64,000 bases of DNA from Glebionis coronaria (lineage: Eukaryota; Streptophyta; Magnoliopsida; Asterales; Asteraceae), in NCBI GenBank assembly GCA_025667525.1, contig CM046882.1, positions 212,396,592-212,460,591 of the forward strand, written 5' to 3'. This document shows positions 46,114 through 59,005 of this stretch, in pieces (position 1 is the stretch's first letter; each line of letters starts with the position of its first letter). The notes under the pieces are model-generated. The model had not been told where the DNA came from. It searched no databases and saw only the letters and a list, made by a program, of their open reading frames with translations. Position numbers and translations under genes: made by a program.

Positions 46114-46486
46114 TGTTAGCCTAAAAAATATTGAGTCACACAAGAATGCTCGATCATAGTTTATTATTGTAACATTTATTAGAACGTTTTAATAGTTAGT
46201 TTGTTAGTCGTGGTTTACGGGCTTGGATTTAAACTACTTAAAGTCCAAAAGACAAGCCCGGCCGAATATATATAGCCCATTTAAGCCCGCATGTGGGTGG
46301 ACTATATATACTCCCCTCCTAGCATGTTAGGAGGGTTGGTTGTTCACATTATTCTTTTCTCAATCTAATATTCACCTAGTTTTCTCCACCTTCTCTCTAC
46401 TCTCTCTCTCACTACTTTCTCTCTCTAGAATCTATCTATTTTCTTCTTTATTTCTATCTTATATCATCTTATTATTAGGGACAACA
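46114..46486 (+). repeat. 3' LTR of element A
   Basis: 373 bp, the copy of 12949-13317 with about 14 substitutions and two small indels. It is followed by the CTTCT target duplication. TATATATA (46303-46310) and the hairpin arms 46314-46321 and 46328-46335 are kept. Confidence 0.9.
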
Positions 46487-46491
46487 CTTCT

Positions 46492-47276
46492 TTTTCTTGC
46501 CAAGCTTCTTGAGCATACTTCCTATAGCCTTGAAGGCTCCCCTTGACTCCGTACGATGATCGTACAACTCCTCTCGAGTTTGAAGGTTTGACCGATAATA
46601 TCCTCAAGACAAAAAATTTGAGGAATTTGACTCGATGAAGAATTAGGAGGACGATTAATTTGGTCTAACCCATCGATGAAAGTGTTTAAATATAGGGTGG
46701 AGTCACTCGTAGAACCGAACTTGGTACTAGTTTCCACACCATCACCATCACTTGATGATGAGGAACTTTCCTCATGTTAGGGTTCTTGTTGATCACCTCT
46801 ATGAGTCCCTCGGTCACTCCTAATCTTTCGGGGACGCACCCTTTGAATGGGAAGCATCACACGATTGACCGACACATAATTAGAGAGACCGGGATCGGGA
46901 TAGTCATGATCAACCCTTTTAAAAAGGCGAGTGAGGAGGATGGCATAGGGAAGGTTAGAATTTGGGGTCGAGAGGACATAATATATCCGTTGAGCGATGA
47001 AGTATGCAAGATTGTTATTGATGGAAAGGCTTATGCAACACATCATGTGAGCCATACACGTCGGAACATGATCCCGGTTTCCACCGTGCCAGAATACATT
47101 CTGCTAATGATATCGGCCCAAGAGACCATACAATCATTAAGATCGCTTACGATTATCTCACTACGTTTCAAAGCACGTTTCTTAGAGTGGATACTACGTA
47201 CAATGGGTCGATTACGGCATTTGGTGATGACATCAAGAAATTCTGAGTTCGGCGCTTCGGTGTTATATGGAGAATT
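46492..47276 (-). pseudogene. Backbone minus-strand gene, middle and 3' part
   Basis: Read leftwards, this continues the fragment at 59345-59006 once element C is removed. A frame is open from the C insertion site to a TGA near 47053. The next frame carries NNNLAYFIAQRIYYVL and LPYAILLTRLFKRV (47055-46777), and a third gives STLYLNTFIDGLDQI (46737-46522). The style resembles the plant putative-transposon-protein family found with Athila/Tat elements. That link is from memory. At least two frame changes and several stops show decay. The end is near the insertion point of element A, where a Lys-rich tail reaches a stop across the junction. Confidence 0.5.
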
Positions 47277-47636
47277 TGTAGAACTAAATCACACGACTAA
47301 TCAAACACAAATAACATGATGATGAAATTAAAAAAAAGAAAGATTAGATTAAGATGAAGAGAATAAAAGAAATACAAAGTTGGTGTTTTCCTAGTGAGAG
47401 AAACAAACACCTTTCTCTCTAGAACTAATCAAAATGGAAAGCACACACAAATGAGGATTAGGAAGCCTTTTATACTAAGTAACAAATGTACAGGAGGCCT
47501 TCCTCATTTGTGTGTTCGGCACTAAATCCCGTTACATAAACAATAATAACTAAAAACTCTCGACATCATTAAATAACATTTTTCACGAGCTTCGTAACGA
47601 TATATTATATGACCATCACTTTAATTACTTCTAACA
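47277..47636 (-). repeat. 3' LTR of element C (left copy)
   Basis: Begins TGTAGAAC and ends CTAACA in plus orientation. It differs from the right copy at about eight sites and a few short indels. It carries the same inverted repeat around the TATA box (about 47446-47520). Confidence 0.9.
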
Positions 47637-47652
47637 ATCTCCCCCTAAGGGA
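47637..47652 (-). other. Polypurine tract of element C
   Basis: On the minus strand TCCCTTAGGGGGAGAT runs straight into the LTR. Further G5-containing tracts lie upstream at about 49311-49320, 49431-49440 and 49531-49540. Confidence 0.8.
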
Positions 47653-50009
47653 TGGTCATGCAATATGTGACTTCACTTCTTTGTTTTTGCAGACTTTGAA
47701 GCTCGATGTCTTGAGAGTTTCTTTCATCGTTCCTTTCATGACTTGTGATCTTGGATCTTTGATCTTTGCCTTGACTTGATCTTGTAACTTTTCCAGCTTA
47801 TGTTCTTGTGTCTTTCTCTAGATACTCATGTTTTGTGTTGACTTGAAAGCTTGTTAACAATCTCCCTTGATCATCAGAGTAGCGGAAGTCTTTGTCTTTA
47901 GATGTTCTTGAGCTTTCTTCATTTATATGAGCATGTGGTCTTGAATTACGACTCTTGAAGTTACGCCACCGTTTGCATTCCTCCGGTTTCCCGTTATACA
48001 GTAAGAATAATGTACCTAAGATTAGGTAAGTTCAAAGAACTTCCTTGACAGGGTTTCCGGCTGTGGTAGCCGTTCTCAATACATGAATATATCGAGAGAT
48101 AATTCATAGTAAGGAGTGAATCATGCAGTTTCATTCTGCTGATTAAGTCGTCAATTCAATTTCATGGAACAAGTTTAAATCAATTAAGAATCAAACCATC
48201 GTTGCTTTCCAGTTGACACAAGTTTGACTCATATAGAATCGCACAAGTTACCTACCACAGTGCTGTTTGATGATGACACTGGAAGGATTTCCATTCGTCA
48301 CTATAAATACTGAAAAGTGTTACTCTGAATGTTCTGGCAAGATCATAAAGATATTGCGTCGAGACCTGGAACGAGTTTGAATCAATTAAGAATCAAACCA
48401 CTATTGCTTTCCAGTTAGCATATGTTTAATTCAAAATGAATCGTACATATGACCTACCGCAATGCTGTTTGATGTTAACACTGGAAGGATTTCCATTCAT
48501 CACTGTGAATACTAGAGAGTATCATTCTGAATGTTCTAGCAATACCACAAGGATAGAGCGTAGGACTCTGTAAATTATCGCTTGTGTTCTAATGATGAAC
48601 AACAATTGATATAAGGAAAAAGTGTCCTAATGAGATTTTTGGTGAATCTCGTTGGCTCTAGACTCTATAAGTGCATGTTTATTTGGTGATCGGAGGCTGG
48701 AGCAGACTGCCACCTATTCAATATCTACTATCTCGGAGTGAGAAAGATAGAAATGAGTTGAACTCCATGAAAACAAAACAAACTTCTTTTGAGAGAAGCT
48801 TGAGTAGGCTGGGATGGGTTGTGCATTGCATCACCGGGTCTATATTGCTTTTTCTTCAATACCAGAAATCATCAACGTGATTCTCATAGTAGATGTATTG
48901 ACCCGGTTTCTGCCTAAGTTGTATAGAGGGCTATTTCTTTTCACCCTTTATCCTTATATTTTTTTTCATTCTTCAACCCCTTCAATGCTTACCAAGACGT
49001 CATAGCTAGCACCTTGTTGTGATTGTTCCAGTGCTAGCTTAAGTCATTAGTCGGCATTTTTCCCGTACACTCAACTACTCCATATTTCCTAAGGACATTC
49101 TAAATTCTGATGGATTGTCACTAGGAAGATCCCTCCGGTTCTGGTTGGATCATAGGACGAATACCTAACCACCTTTTGATACCAATACCGCCGTGAATTA
49201 ATGTGTTGAAGGGTATAGATATCGTAACAAGAAAAACTTGTTGAAAAAGCAATCAAGGTGTTGATGAAATCAGAGTTCACACCTTGAAGGTTTTTTGTAT
49301 CACCCAAAACGCTCCCCCTACATATGTGCATCAATAAAGGAAAGGTTTTTGCACATATTAGGAAGAGAAAGCACTTATATCAAAGATATTATCCAAGATA
49401 ACACATTTTAATCACTATTCTCCCCCTCAAAAATTGCATGAAATTGAAATTTTTGTGAAACTAGTGATGAAACATGGAGAGAATAATATGTCATGAAACT
49501 TTGGAACAAATGTTTATGAAAACATTATACTCCCCCTCGAAAAGAGATTCTATTTAAATAGGGGAGTATATGAGCACATTGTTTTGAAATACTTTGAAAA
49601 ATTGTGCTCAAAAGTCCAAGAAAAATTGTGTTCATAAGCTTAAAACTTTGAATGTTTTGATATAAGCTCATGACCGAGAAAAATGAATTTCTCGTTGTTG
49701 AGGATAAGTCACGGACTTTCGTTTATTTAGGGACCGGGTTATAGTCTGACATGTGACTATAAGCCATTATGAGAAGAAAAATAGAAAAGACATGTTTTGA
49801 AAACATTTGAACTCTCATTCGAACTTTATGTACGTACCCGTGTCGTTATTGAACAACATTTCAAAGTACGTCCATATTATCGATGCTGAGAGACATGTCG
49901 AAGGAGAATATTTTTGGTATTTTGAAAGATTTTCTCATTTTTTATTTTGTTTTTATAGGTTTTATATTTGTGTATTTTGATTTTCTAATAGATATATACA
50001 AGGTTACTG
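47653..50009 (-). other. Element C 3' spacer
   Basis: No gene is supported. It contains two units of about 202 bp marked by TTGCTTTCCAG near 48203 and 48404, shared with D and A. It also has one copy of the four-hairpin unit (about 49629-49770) that is expanded to nine in D, and three internal purine tracts on the element strand. Confidence 0.7.
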
Positions 50010-51591
50010 CTAATGTGCAAGACGTTCAAGTTCATCAGGAGTGAAACTACGCATACCAAGTCGACGAACCAAGAATTTAAATATGTATTGAGAAAGAGCT
50101 TTGGTGAAGATGTCGGCTAGTTGGTAGTCCGTCTTGACAAAATACAGTTCGATCGTTCCTCTTTCCACATGCTCCTTTATGAAATGGAATCGGACAGCAA
50201 TATGCTTGGTCTTGGAGTGTTGGACCGGGTTGCAGGATATGGCTATGGCTGATTGTGAGTCACAATAGATAGGCACTTTGTTAAAGTGAAAGCCATAATC
50301 CGTGAGTTGTGTTCTCATCCAAAGGACTTGAGCACTACACACGGATAGAGACACATATTCTGCTTCCGCGGTGGACAACGCCGTACAGTCTTGTTTTCTT
50401 GATGATCAGCTCACTAACTTCTCACCTAGGAATTGTGCTCCACCGGAAGTGCTCTTGAATGAATCATGACATCCTGCATGCTCGACATCTGAAAAACCAG
50501 TGAGATTAAAACCAGAATCCTTCGTATACCAGAGACCCATGTGAATGGTTCCCCGGAGATAACGAAAGATCCTTTTAACCTCCTTGAGGTGCTTCTCGGT
50601 TGGCTTAGCCTGATACCGAGCACATAAACAAGTAGCATGCACAATGTCCGGTCTACTTGAGGTTAAGTACATAAGGGACCCGATCATACTTTGGTATTTT
50701 GTAGCATCTACAAATGTCCCTTTCTTATCCAAATCAAGCTTGTGTTTAGTGTCCATTAGAGTACCAATAGGATCACAGTTTTCCATTCCAAATTTCTTTA
50801 GAATTTCAAGCACATATTTGGCCTGATATATGAAAATACCACCGGGGGATTGTAAACTTGGAGACCAAGAAAAACATCATTTCCCCCATCATGGACATTT
50901 CAAATCGACTTTTCATAAGGTCTGCAAATAATATGGAATATTTTGGGTTAGTAGAACCAAATATAATATCATCTACATAGACCTGAGCCACTAATATGTC
51001 GTTTCCGTAGTGCTTGATAAACAAAGTTTGATCAATGGTTCTTTTGTTGAAGTGATTTTGGAGAAGAAATGATGATAATTCGTCGTACCATGCCCTCGGT
51101 GCTTGTTTCAAACCATAAATTGCCTTTTTTAACTTGTAGACATGGCTTGGATGTTCGGTGTTGATGAAACCTTCAGGTTGACATACATACACATCTTCTT
51201 TTAATGGCCCATGCAAGAAAGCCGTCTTCACGTCCATTTGATACACTGTGAATGATTTGTGTGCAGCATATGCCAAGAAAATCCTAATGGCTTCCATCCG
51301 AGCTACCGGGACAAAGGATTCTGCGAAGTCAATTCCCTCCTTCTGTTTATAACCTCTCACAACTAACCGAGTCTTGTTCCTAATGACCGTTTGCTCCTCA
51401 TCCATCTTGTTTTTGAATAACCATTTCAGAGTAAGGGGGTCGATATTGTCTGGTCGATGCACTAACTCCCATACATCAAGTTGGATGAACTGTTTGAGTT
51501 CTTCTTGCATAGACTCAATCCATGATGCATCGGTCATTGCTTCTTTCACACTTGCTGGTTCCATTGTGCTGACTGATAGTGCATAATACAC
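50010..51591 (-). pseudogene. pol: Element C reverse transcriptase and RNase H
   Basis: The RT frame runs 51591-50806 with [41 protein letters not shown] and the catalytic VYVDD. Here the codon before it is CAG (Gln), which shows what A and B have lost. A frameshift near 50870 moves to the frame 50813-50010. That frame has RNase H: GFSDVEHAG (Asp kept), then TGA 50404-50402 where a Trp is usual, TAEAEYVSLSVCSAQ and YCDSQSAIA. It ends with LADIFTKALS. The shift falls between RT palm and thumb. Confidence 0.9.
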
Positions 51592-51677
51592 ATATCACCA
51601 TCGGTACGCAGCTGATTTCGTGTTGAGACTGGTCTTGAGAGATTACCAATCACTTGAACCAAAGGATGATTCTTAGT

Positions 51678-53534
51678 CTATTTTTGTTCATGTGGAAGTG
51701 TATGAGAAACTTGATGCGAGCTCGACGGATCCACATATGGTGTTGAAGGTTGGGTAGAACTTGTGGAAGCCGCAAACAGATTAACAAACTCGTGTTCGTT
51801 GAGCATCGCATTGTTTGCATTTTTAGCAACTATTTCATTCTGAAGTGGATGAACATGATTTGGAATTTGCTGAGAATGTTGTAGAGTTGTGTCAGCAGTC
51901 GGAGACGTGGTTGGAATGTTTGGAGTCAATATGGTTGAGGTTGACGTAGATGGAGCAAAAACGGATGCCATTGGTGTAGATGCAGCTGGTGGTTCTGGAA
52001 CTACCTCAGCAGTTGGAGCCGGGGCATTTTGAGGAACACCAAATGACGAAGGACCCTCCATATATTTATCATAGATTGGCCCAAATAAAACTTCCAAGTC
52101 ACGTTCTGAGGGTTGTAATGATGAGATTGCTGACGGTGCCAATTGAAGCGCAAGTCCTGAACTTACATGTCCAGAAGTCTGACCTTGAAGCTCGGGATGT
52201 GAACTTCTATGTTGAGAGGCCATACCCGAGAGTTCATCAAAAGTAACATTCATAGTCTCCATTACCTTTCTTTTCCTTCGATTATAAACCCTATAAGCAC
52301 AAGCAGTTGAAGAATAACCAATAAAAAAACCAATATCAGCTTTAGGTTCAAGTTTACCGATATCTTCACGATCATTCTTGGGATAACATAAAGCACCAAA
52401 TACATGTAAAAATTAAATATCCGGTTTTCTTCCATTAATGATCTCATAAGGTGTTTTGTTGAAGTGGGTGTGAATAATGGAGCGGTTTTGAGTATAACAT
52501 GCAGTTTCTATAGCATCAGCCCAAAGGAATAACGGTTCACTGGAGGAGAGAATCATCGTCCGAGCAGCTTCCACTAACGTACGATTCCTCCGTTCCACAA
52601 CTCCATTCTGCTCTGAAGTTCTTACAGCCGAAGTTTGATGAGAAATCCCAACTTCGTCAAAATAAGATTTCAGTTTCTGATTGGTGAATTCTGTACCGTT
52701 ATCCGTTCTTACAATGATAACAGGGGCTTGAAGTAGCACTGATGTTTTCTTCAAGAAATTGATAATTACATCTGGGGCTTCATCTTTCGAAGCAAGAAAA
52801 TGAACCCATGTGTAACGAGAATAATCATCCACAATTACAAGGACATGCCGCTTTCCATTAATACTTTTGATTCTCATTGGGCCACACAAATCCATATGAA
52901 GGAGACGTAACCTATTCGTCGAATTTGGAACAAGTTTGGGTTTGTGAGGCTTCTTCTTGCTTTTATCTTGCTCACATGATGGACAAAGATGGTCTTTAGT
53001 ATATTTGAACTTTGGAAGACCGGTAACGAGATCATCTTTTGCAAGTTGGGTGATGGCATCAAAATTGAGATGAGATAACCTTTGATGCCATAACCATGAC
53101 TTTGTTGAAGTGGCCCGAGCCATGAGACAAATTGGAGATGCAGCAGACATTTGAAAAAGATCAATGGTGTAAAGGTTTGTTGTGCAATTTCCTTTCAACA
53201 GATCAATTCCTTCCGGATCCCTAACAAAGCATGTATGACTTCTGAAGGAAACCTCCAAATCTGAATCACAAAATTGCCTAACCGAGAACAAATTGTGTCC
53301 TAAGCCATCAACAAAAGAAACTCTGGTGATGATAATATTTCCCCAATGAAGATCACCATAGCCTAGAATTGCCGTAACATGATCATTTCCAAATCGAACA
53401 GTTCCCATAAAACACCATACAAAGTTCTTGAGAAGACTTCGATTCCCAGTCATATGTTTGGAACAGCCCGAGTCTACGCACCAGAGACAAATTTCAACAG
53501 CCTGCCAATGATAAGAGAAGAGAAAATTTGGCAA
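51678..53534 (-). pseudogene. pol: Element C protease and integrase
   Basis: One frame from 53534 to 51678 with a single TAA after GRKPDI (near 52415). The protease motif is DSG in CVDSGCSKHMTG. The zinc region is LWHQRLSHLNF...CPSCEQDKSKK. The integrase core has LHMDLCGP, RTDNGTEF and NGVVERRNRTL, so the DDE triad is complete. The C-terminal block is in frame after the stop and ends in a Ser/Thr/Pro-rich linker. A stop and shift at 51677-51592 separate it from RT. Apart from the stop it is the best preserved integrase in the window. Confidence 0.9.
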
Positions 53535-53639
53535 CCGAAGAAATAGGTTCCTGTATGGTTAGATAATAATCAAGCCATATCACATACCGATATTTCACTG
53601 TCAGTATGAGATTCACTAGAATCAATAACATGACCATTA

Positions 53640-56600
53640 GAGGCAAATTATCTTCCAGTAGGCAACCACTTAGAGGTAACTCTAGGACTTCTAGGCGTAG
53701 AAAGACTTTCAGTGGACCCTATCGACTTAGTTTTCGGTACATACACTTTAGCCTTAGGAGTGCTATGTGTTTTGCTGATAGAAAGCTTTCCAAGTCGAGT
53801 GTAACCACCATAGTTCAAACCATTCATAGTCAAACCACAAACATCATGACTAAAAGTAAAGAAACATTTATTACATTTAGCACAAATAACTTCAGATTTT
53901 TATTCCGAATAGCAAGTTTAAAGTCATTACATTCAGAAGAATTAAGTTTCTGATTATGAATAAAAAACGGTAAATTCCTACGGTGTTCTTCTACTTCCAC
54001 ATTATTAGCCTTGGGACGACTACTTCTAGAGGCAAAATGGACCCTATCATTCCTTTTATTGCTCGTAGGCTATGTCCTTCTGCTCTTAGTGTGGTTGTTC
54101 ATTCCTGTAGAAAAAGACACACGCTTGTTAGAATTATAATTTTTTAAATCAATGACTTGTGGTTGTGCGATAGTGGTCGGTTTTGTCCTAACGCTTGCTT
54201 TACGTTGGTTTCTAGGCACAGAGATATCTACCCTAGTTGGAGATGAAGGTCTAACGCGAAACATTCCTGGGGCTATAATAGCAGCTTTCATTCCAGCAGC
54301 CTTGGGAAATGGTGTTACAGCAATACGAGTGGGTCCCGAGGTTGCTGGTTTCTGGATCATCGTATCCACAATCGAGCTAGGCTAAGAAGTCTTATCTTTT
54401 AACAAGGCCTTTAATTTACAGTTTTCACAGATTTTATCAATAAGTTTCTGATAGACAGACTTGCTTTGTTCAACAGACCGCTTATATGAAACAACAACAG
54501 ATTCTAAATCTGCAATCTTGGCCTGAAGCTTCTGAACATTACCATCACTAGCACTCTCTAACCCTGAAGAGGCCAAATTCGGTTCCTTAACCCCTCCTAA
54601 CTGAGCCTGCAACCGAGCGATAGTTTGTTGCATTTCATTGTAAGCTTTTTCATACGAAATCTTGTCATATTTGCATTCATCACATTTTTTGACAAATTTA
54701 TTCCAAAGATCGGTGAATTCTTTATCTTTTTTAATGACATAAGATTCCATTTTCTCTTTCATAAGATCAAGCTTAGTTTGAAGGTTTTCATTATGCGACA
54801 CAGAGGTACTTAACTCAACAAGTCTACTATCAATACGATCACGAGCTTTAGAGAGGCGTTCAAGATCATTTTCCAAAACTTTGACTTTTTCAAGAGATTC
54901 ATCAGCTTCCTTCGCCAAAGATTTAAAGTCTTCAACAAAGTTGGCAAATTCTTTTAGAAAAGCGTTTTCCAAATTACCTAGCCTAGCATCAACTTGATTA
55001 ATAATCGGATTAATATCTTTTTGAAGAATTTTCTAGACCTCAATCTGAACAGGTGATGTAAAACTTCCTCCAGTTATTTTGGAATTAACGACACGTTTAA
55101 GTATGACAAAGTTATCTTTGAGCTCGTTTAGAAATCGGCGTGTGATACTCGGTTTAGAAGGGTCATCAGACAATTCCTCACTTGGTAGCAAAAGCATTTC
55201 AGTACTCGTTTTAGACCGAACAAAAACAGTTGGAGGATTAATTTTCGGATAATAAACGGGTGTTACTTCTTTATCAAGCTTTTTCATTCTTAAACGATAC
55301 TCTACAGCAAGTTCAGTAGTTTCCTCGGAATCATGCACACTAGGAGGATCATGCTCATCAGACAATAGCACACTACCATTATATAAAGTTTCATTAGTGG
55401 CCTGAACTTGCTTAAGGTATCCGGGATTAGGGGGAAGAGGACAACCTAAAGCCAATTTGTATCGAGAGTAATTTATCTCATTCACTTTTGGTGCGAGCAT
55501 ATTTATCGTCTGCATGGTTTGGCCACGTTTTACTAAAAGGTTGTTTAACTCTCTAATCCTATCCTGAGCTTTACAAAAATGCTCAAGAAGCCCATCTTCT
55601 CGAATTTTGAAATCATGTTTCAGCTTTTTTCGTTCTTCTTTTAACTCCAAAATAGTAGATTTTTCAGTTGAAAGCTGTTTATTAAGAGACGTGATTTCAT
55701 CATTCAATTCGCTTATCTTTTTAGCACTACTTAAGTGTAAGGCATTTAACTTCTTAGTTGTGCATTTTTCTTGATAAACCGATGTAGCATGAGCTTGTTT
55801 AAGTTCTTTAGTTTTAGCTTGATGAATTTCAAAACATTTCTCCCGTTCCTTATATCCCGCAAGCTCAGTGGTCAATTTGGCATTAGATTCTCTAAACTTA
55901 TTATTAACCACCGTAGCATGATCTACATCCTTAGCAAGCTTATCAAATAGAGAATTATAATACGCATGTGTCTCATCAGGAAGGGTTGTAGGCTGAGCAA
56001 CTTGATCCACACTAAGGTCCACACAGGGCTCCTTCGAAATAATATTACTATTATTCGTTTGGTCCCCGTGTGTCTCAGTGTAGGGCTCAAGCATCTCAGT
56101 ATACTCTTCCTCCTCATTGGACATACTATATATATCATTATCATCAAAACTTGGGTGTACCTCAGAGGGGCCGTCTAAATCATAGACGGGAGCTCTGTCA
56201 TCATGCATTCCTGAGGTTGATGCTTGCTGTAAGTTTGCCATCAAGATGTAGTTGGCATTCACCTCTTCTTCCTCGTCATCTTCTGCAGCAGAAGCCATAA
56301 GATCAAATTCCTCAGCTTGAAGTGGAATCCATGCCTCTTCTTTTTGTGCTATGAGAAACTGAGTTTGAAGATAAGCAGCATCCCTCTTCTTTTTGGTTGT
56401 GCAATCTCGAGCATAATGACCAATTCCCCTGTAGTTGTAGCACTGAACCTGACGATTGTTGTTTCCATTTCCCGTACCAGTATTCTCAGCCCTTGCAGCC
56501 ACAATGTTTCCCATCTGATTACCAACCGCTGGCGCAACTATTAACCCATTCTGATTACCCACATTTGAAACATTCGGATTCTGACCACGAATTTGTCCAT

Positions 56601-57714
56601 ACTGATTTCCTGCATTCCCAACATTCTGACCATATTGTGTCCCAGCAGCTACCAATTGACGATCTTGATTCGCATTCATGAAAGGTTGAGCAATCTGCCT
56701 ATTTCTAGTGTTCGAGGAGATTCTCTGATTGTTGTTGGTGGGGTTAATGGTAAATTTGAATGCCTTTGCAAGAAGTGCAAGACCAGTATTGTTTGCATGA
56801 GTAGGATCGGTGATGTCATCAAAACAGGCAATGGGTTGTTGTAAGTAGTTCACCACAGCAGGAGGTTGATATCCATAAGGAGTAAGTTGTTGTTGTTGTT
56901 GTTGTGGCATGAAGTTACTTGATGAGGTTTGATGGTAAGGTACCATGGGATATGACATAGATTATGGAGAGTTTGCCATGAAAGCCAATGGATCTTGTGT
57001 CTTGGCACGTCTTTCAGCCCTAACTTCGTTAGCTTCATCTTGATTCATCTTCAAATAATCATATACTTGAGTGTAGTCCACTACATGAAGATCCTTGGTT
57101 TGATTGACAAGAGTGACATATCTTGACCATTCAGAAGGAATATTATCAAGAAATTTCATGTTTGTAGCAATTTGTGCAGGTTCATGTTTGTTTCTTCTAA
57201 GATGATTCATGAGGGTTGAAAATTGATGATAGTAAGGTTCAATTTGTTCCCCTTCAGTAGACGTAAATTTCTCCCATTCACGAAGCAACTTAGTTTCCTT
57301 TTCTTGTAAACCAATTTCACTCCCCTTCATCATTTTTTGAATCCTAAGCCACATCTCGTGTGCGGTTTCACAACTATCGACAGCATCATAAACATCTTTG
57401 GGAAGTCCCATGAGGATGACTTGAATTGCTTGATCATCGGCGTCGAGTTGTTTAGATTCGGCTTCAGTTAATTCTTCATCCGTTTGCTCATGACTAGAGT
57501 CAGCCACTGGGTTAGCATTCGTAGGGTCCCCAGGCACAATGATTGTTCTTCTAACATACGGACCTTTTTGAATCGAGTTGACAATCAATTTTCCCAAAGG
57601 TTTACATTTTGCATAACGAAGGAGACGACTAGCCCATGTAGTGTAGTTCTCCTTGGTGAGCATGGGAGGACGATTCTCAGTACCCGCAGCGTAAATATCT
57701 TGTTGAGACGTCAT
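53640..57714 (-). pseudogene. gag: Element C gag, long form
   Basis: ATG 57714 (MTSQQDIY). Residues 1-250 are the UBN2-like gag fold: ENYTTWASRLLRYA, EMWLRIQKMMKG, YYHQFSTLMNHLRRN. After TAA near 56962 the same frame goes on from 56958 to TAG 55033, with a Gln/Asn-rich stretch and a zinc knuckle at 56442-56401. The second Cys is changed to Tyr (CYNYRGIGHYARDC). Long coiled coils follow, with another piece 54972-54382 in the same frame, then a basic tail. After further shifts, the motif CX2CX2CX5HX2C lies at 53884-53837 and a SKWLPTGR block near 53655. Total length is over 1300 codons, long for a Copia gag. Confidence 0.85.
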
Positions 57715-57779
57715 CGTAGAATTCGTGTGAAAAATAGGATCTCAATTCGTAGAAAGCACAATGTTGACGTTAAAGTCCC

Positions 57780-58330
57780 TTAAATATGATTAAATCCCCT
57801 AAAAATGAGCACTCCTGGAACCAAGAATTCCAAGGCGAAAAAAACACACGTAAAAATTTTCAAAAACACAATTTTTGAAAATATTTTCGGAATAATGGCT
57901 TTTTCAGAAAAAATCGCTTTTTTGGAATAAAGGTTTTTTCGGAATAAAGGGGTTTCTTAGAAAAGATCACTTTTTCGGAATAAAGTTTTTTTCGGAATAA
58001 AGGGGTTTTTTTAGAAAAAATCACTTTTTCGGAATAAATGTTATTTCGGAATAAAGGGGTTTTTCAGAAAAAATCACTTTTTCGGAATAAATGTTTTTTC
58101 GGAATAAAGACCTTTTCGGAAAAAAGAAGTTTTCAGAGAAAAAGGACTTTTTCGGAATAAACGGATTTTCAGAGAAATGGCTTTTTCGGAATAAATGGAT
58201 TTTCAGAGAAATGGCTTTTCCGGAATAAATGGATTTTCAGAGAAATGGCTTTTTCGGAAAAATGAGTTTTGAGAGAAAAACGTTTTCGGAAAAAATGATA
58301 TTTTAAGAGAAAAATTTTCGGAAAAATGGG
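57780..58330 (-). repeat. TTCGGAATAAA leader array of element C
   Basis: About fifteen degenerate copies of TTTTTCGGAATAAA (plus strand), spaced 15-35 bp, lie between primer site and gag. On the element strand the core reads TTATTCCGAAAA. It is in the same place as the ATTCCGGATAAGC array of A. Confidence 0.88.
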
Positions 58331-58620
58331 TTTTTTCAGAAACAATTTTCAGAAAAATGGCAAGATTTCAGAATATAAAACCCTTTTGCGAAGATAATTC
58401 CGAAAATACATGGATTCAGAATAGAGACGTCAGAGATAAACTTAAGCCACCAAAACCATACCTCGAATCCACCAATATCAATAACCACTTCGATCACACC
58501 AATAACAACACCTCAAAGCCTGAAATACTAATCGAATCCAATAGCCTTTACTAAAAAAACCACGAAATCACTACTAAATCCACACCAAATCAACACCAAA
58601 GCTAACTACAAATCCCTTGG

Positions 58621-58632
58621 CGAATGATACCA
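58621..58632 (-). other. Primer binding site of element C
   Basis: On the minus strand TGGTATCATTCG starts two bases after the 5' LTR. The first eight bases match the initiator-Met primer site. Confidence 0.8.
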
Positions 58633-58634
58633 CT

Positions 58635-59000
58635 TGTAGAACTAAATCACATGACTAATCAAACACAAATAACATGATGATGATTAAACTAAAAAAAGAA
58701 AGATTAGATTAAGATGAAGAGAAGAAAAGAAATACAAAGTTGGTGTTTTCCTAGTGAGAGAAACAAACACCTTTCTCTCTCTAGAACTAATCAAAATGGA
58801 AAGCACACACACAAATGAGGATTAGGAAGCCTTTTATACTAAGTAACAAATGTTTAGGAGGCCTTCCTCATTTGTGTGTTCGGGACTAAATCCCGTTACA
58901 TAAACAATAATAACTAAAAACTCTCGACATCATTAAATAACATTTTTCACGAGCTTCGCAATGATATATTATATGACCATCACTTTAATTACTTCTAACA
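58635..59000 (-). repeat. 5' LTR of element C (right copy)
   Basis: 366 bp with the GAATT target at its right. On the minus strand TATAAA (58838-58833) lies inside an inverted repeat whose 15-bp perfect arms are ACACACAAATGAGGA (58807-58821) and TCCTCATTTGTGTGT (58865-58879). Confidence 0.92.
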
Positions 59001-59005
59001 GAATT

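Larger units (their letters stand above)
12949..46486 (+). mobile_element. Copia element A, split by elements D and B
   Basis: A Copia LTR retrotransposon with LTRs 12949-13317 and 46114-46486 (TG...CA termini). The perfect target duplication is CTTCT (12944-12948 and 46487-46491). Its own sequence is about 12.4 kb once D (15383-24510) and B (25784-37734) are removed. Each insertion sits in gag, and the gag frame lines up across both insertions when the insert and one target copy are taken out. Order: leader array, gag, protease, integrase, RT, RNase H, long 3' spacer. The Copia order (integrase before RT) is clear. LTR differences are about 14 substitutions in 370 bp by eye, the oldest of the elements dated this way here. 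Stops and shifts make it defective. Confidence 0.92.
47277..59000 (-). mobile_element. Copia element C
   Basis: LTRs 47277-47636 and 58635-59000, target duplication GAATT (47272-47276 and 59001-59005). The primer site on the minus strand is next to the right LTR and the polypurine tract next to the left one. Order read leftwards: leader array, gag, protease, integrase, RT, RNase H, 3' spacer. It is related to element A in protein sequence, leader layout and 3' spacer. The enzymatic residues of protease, integrase and RT are all present, but stops and shifts break the frame. Its protein style is one I associate with large Asteraceae Copia families (Tork-like). The insertion splits the backbone minus-strand gene. 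Confidence 0.93.

Noticed and set aside
56317..56844. Several plus-strand frames of 75-94 codons across element C gag
   Set aside because: They are antisense shadows of the Gln/Asn-rich gag.
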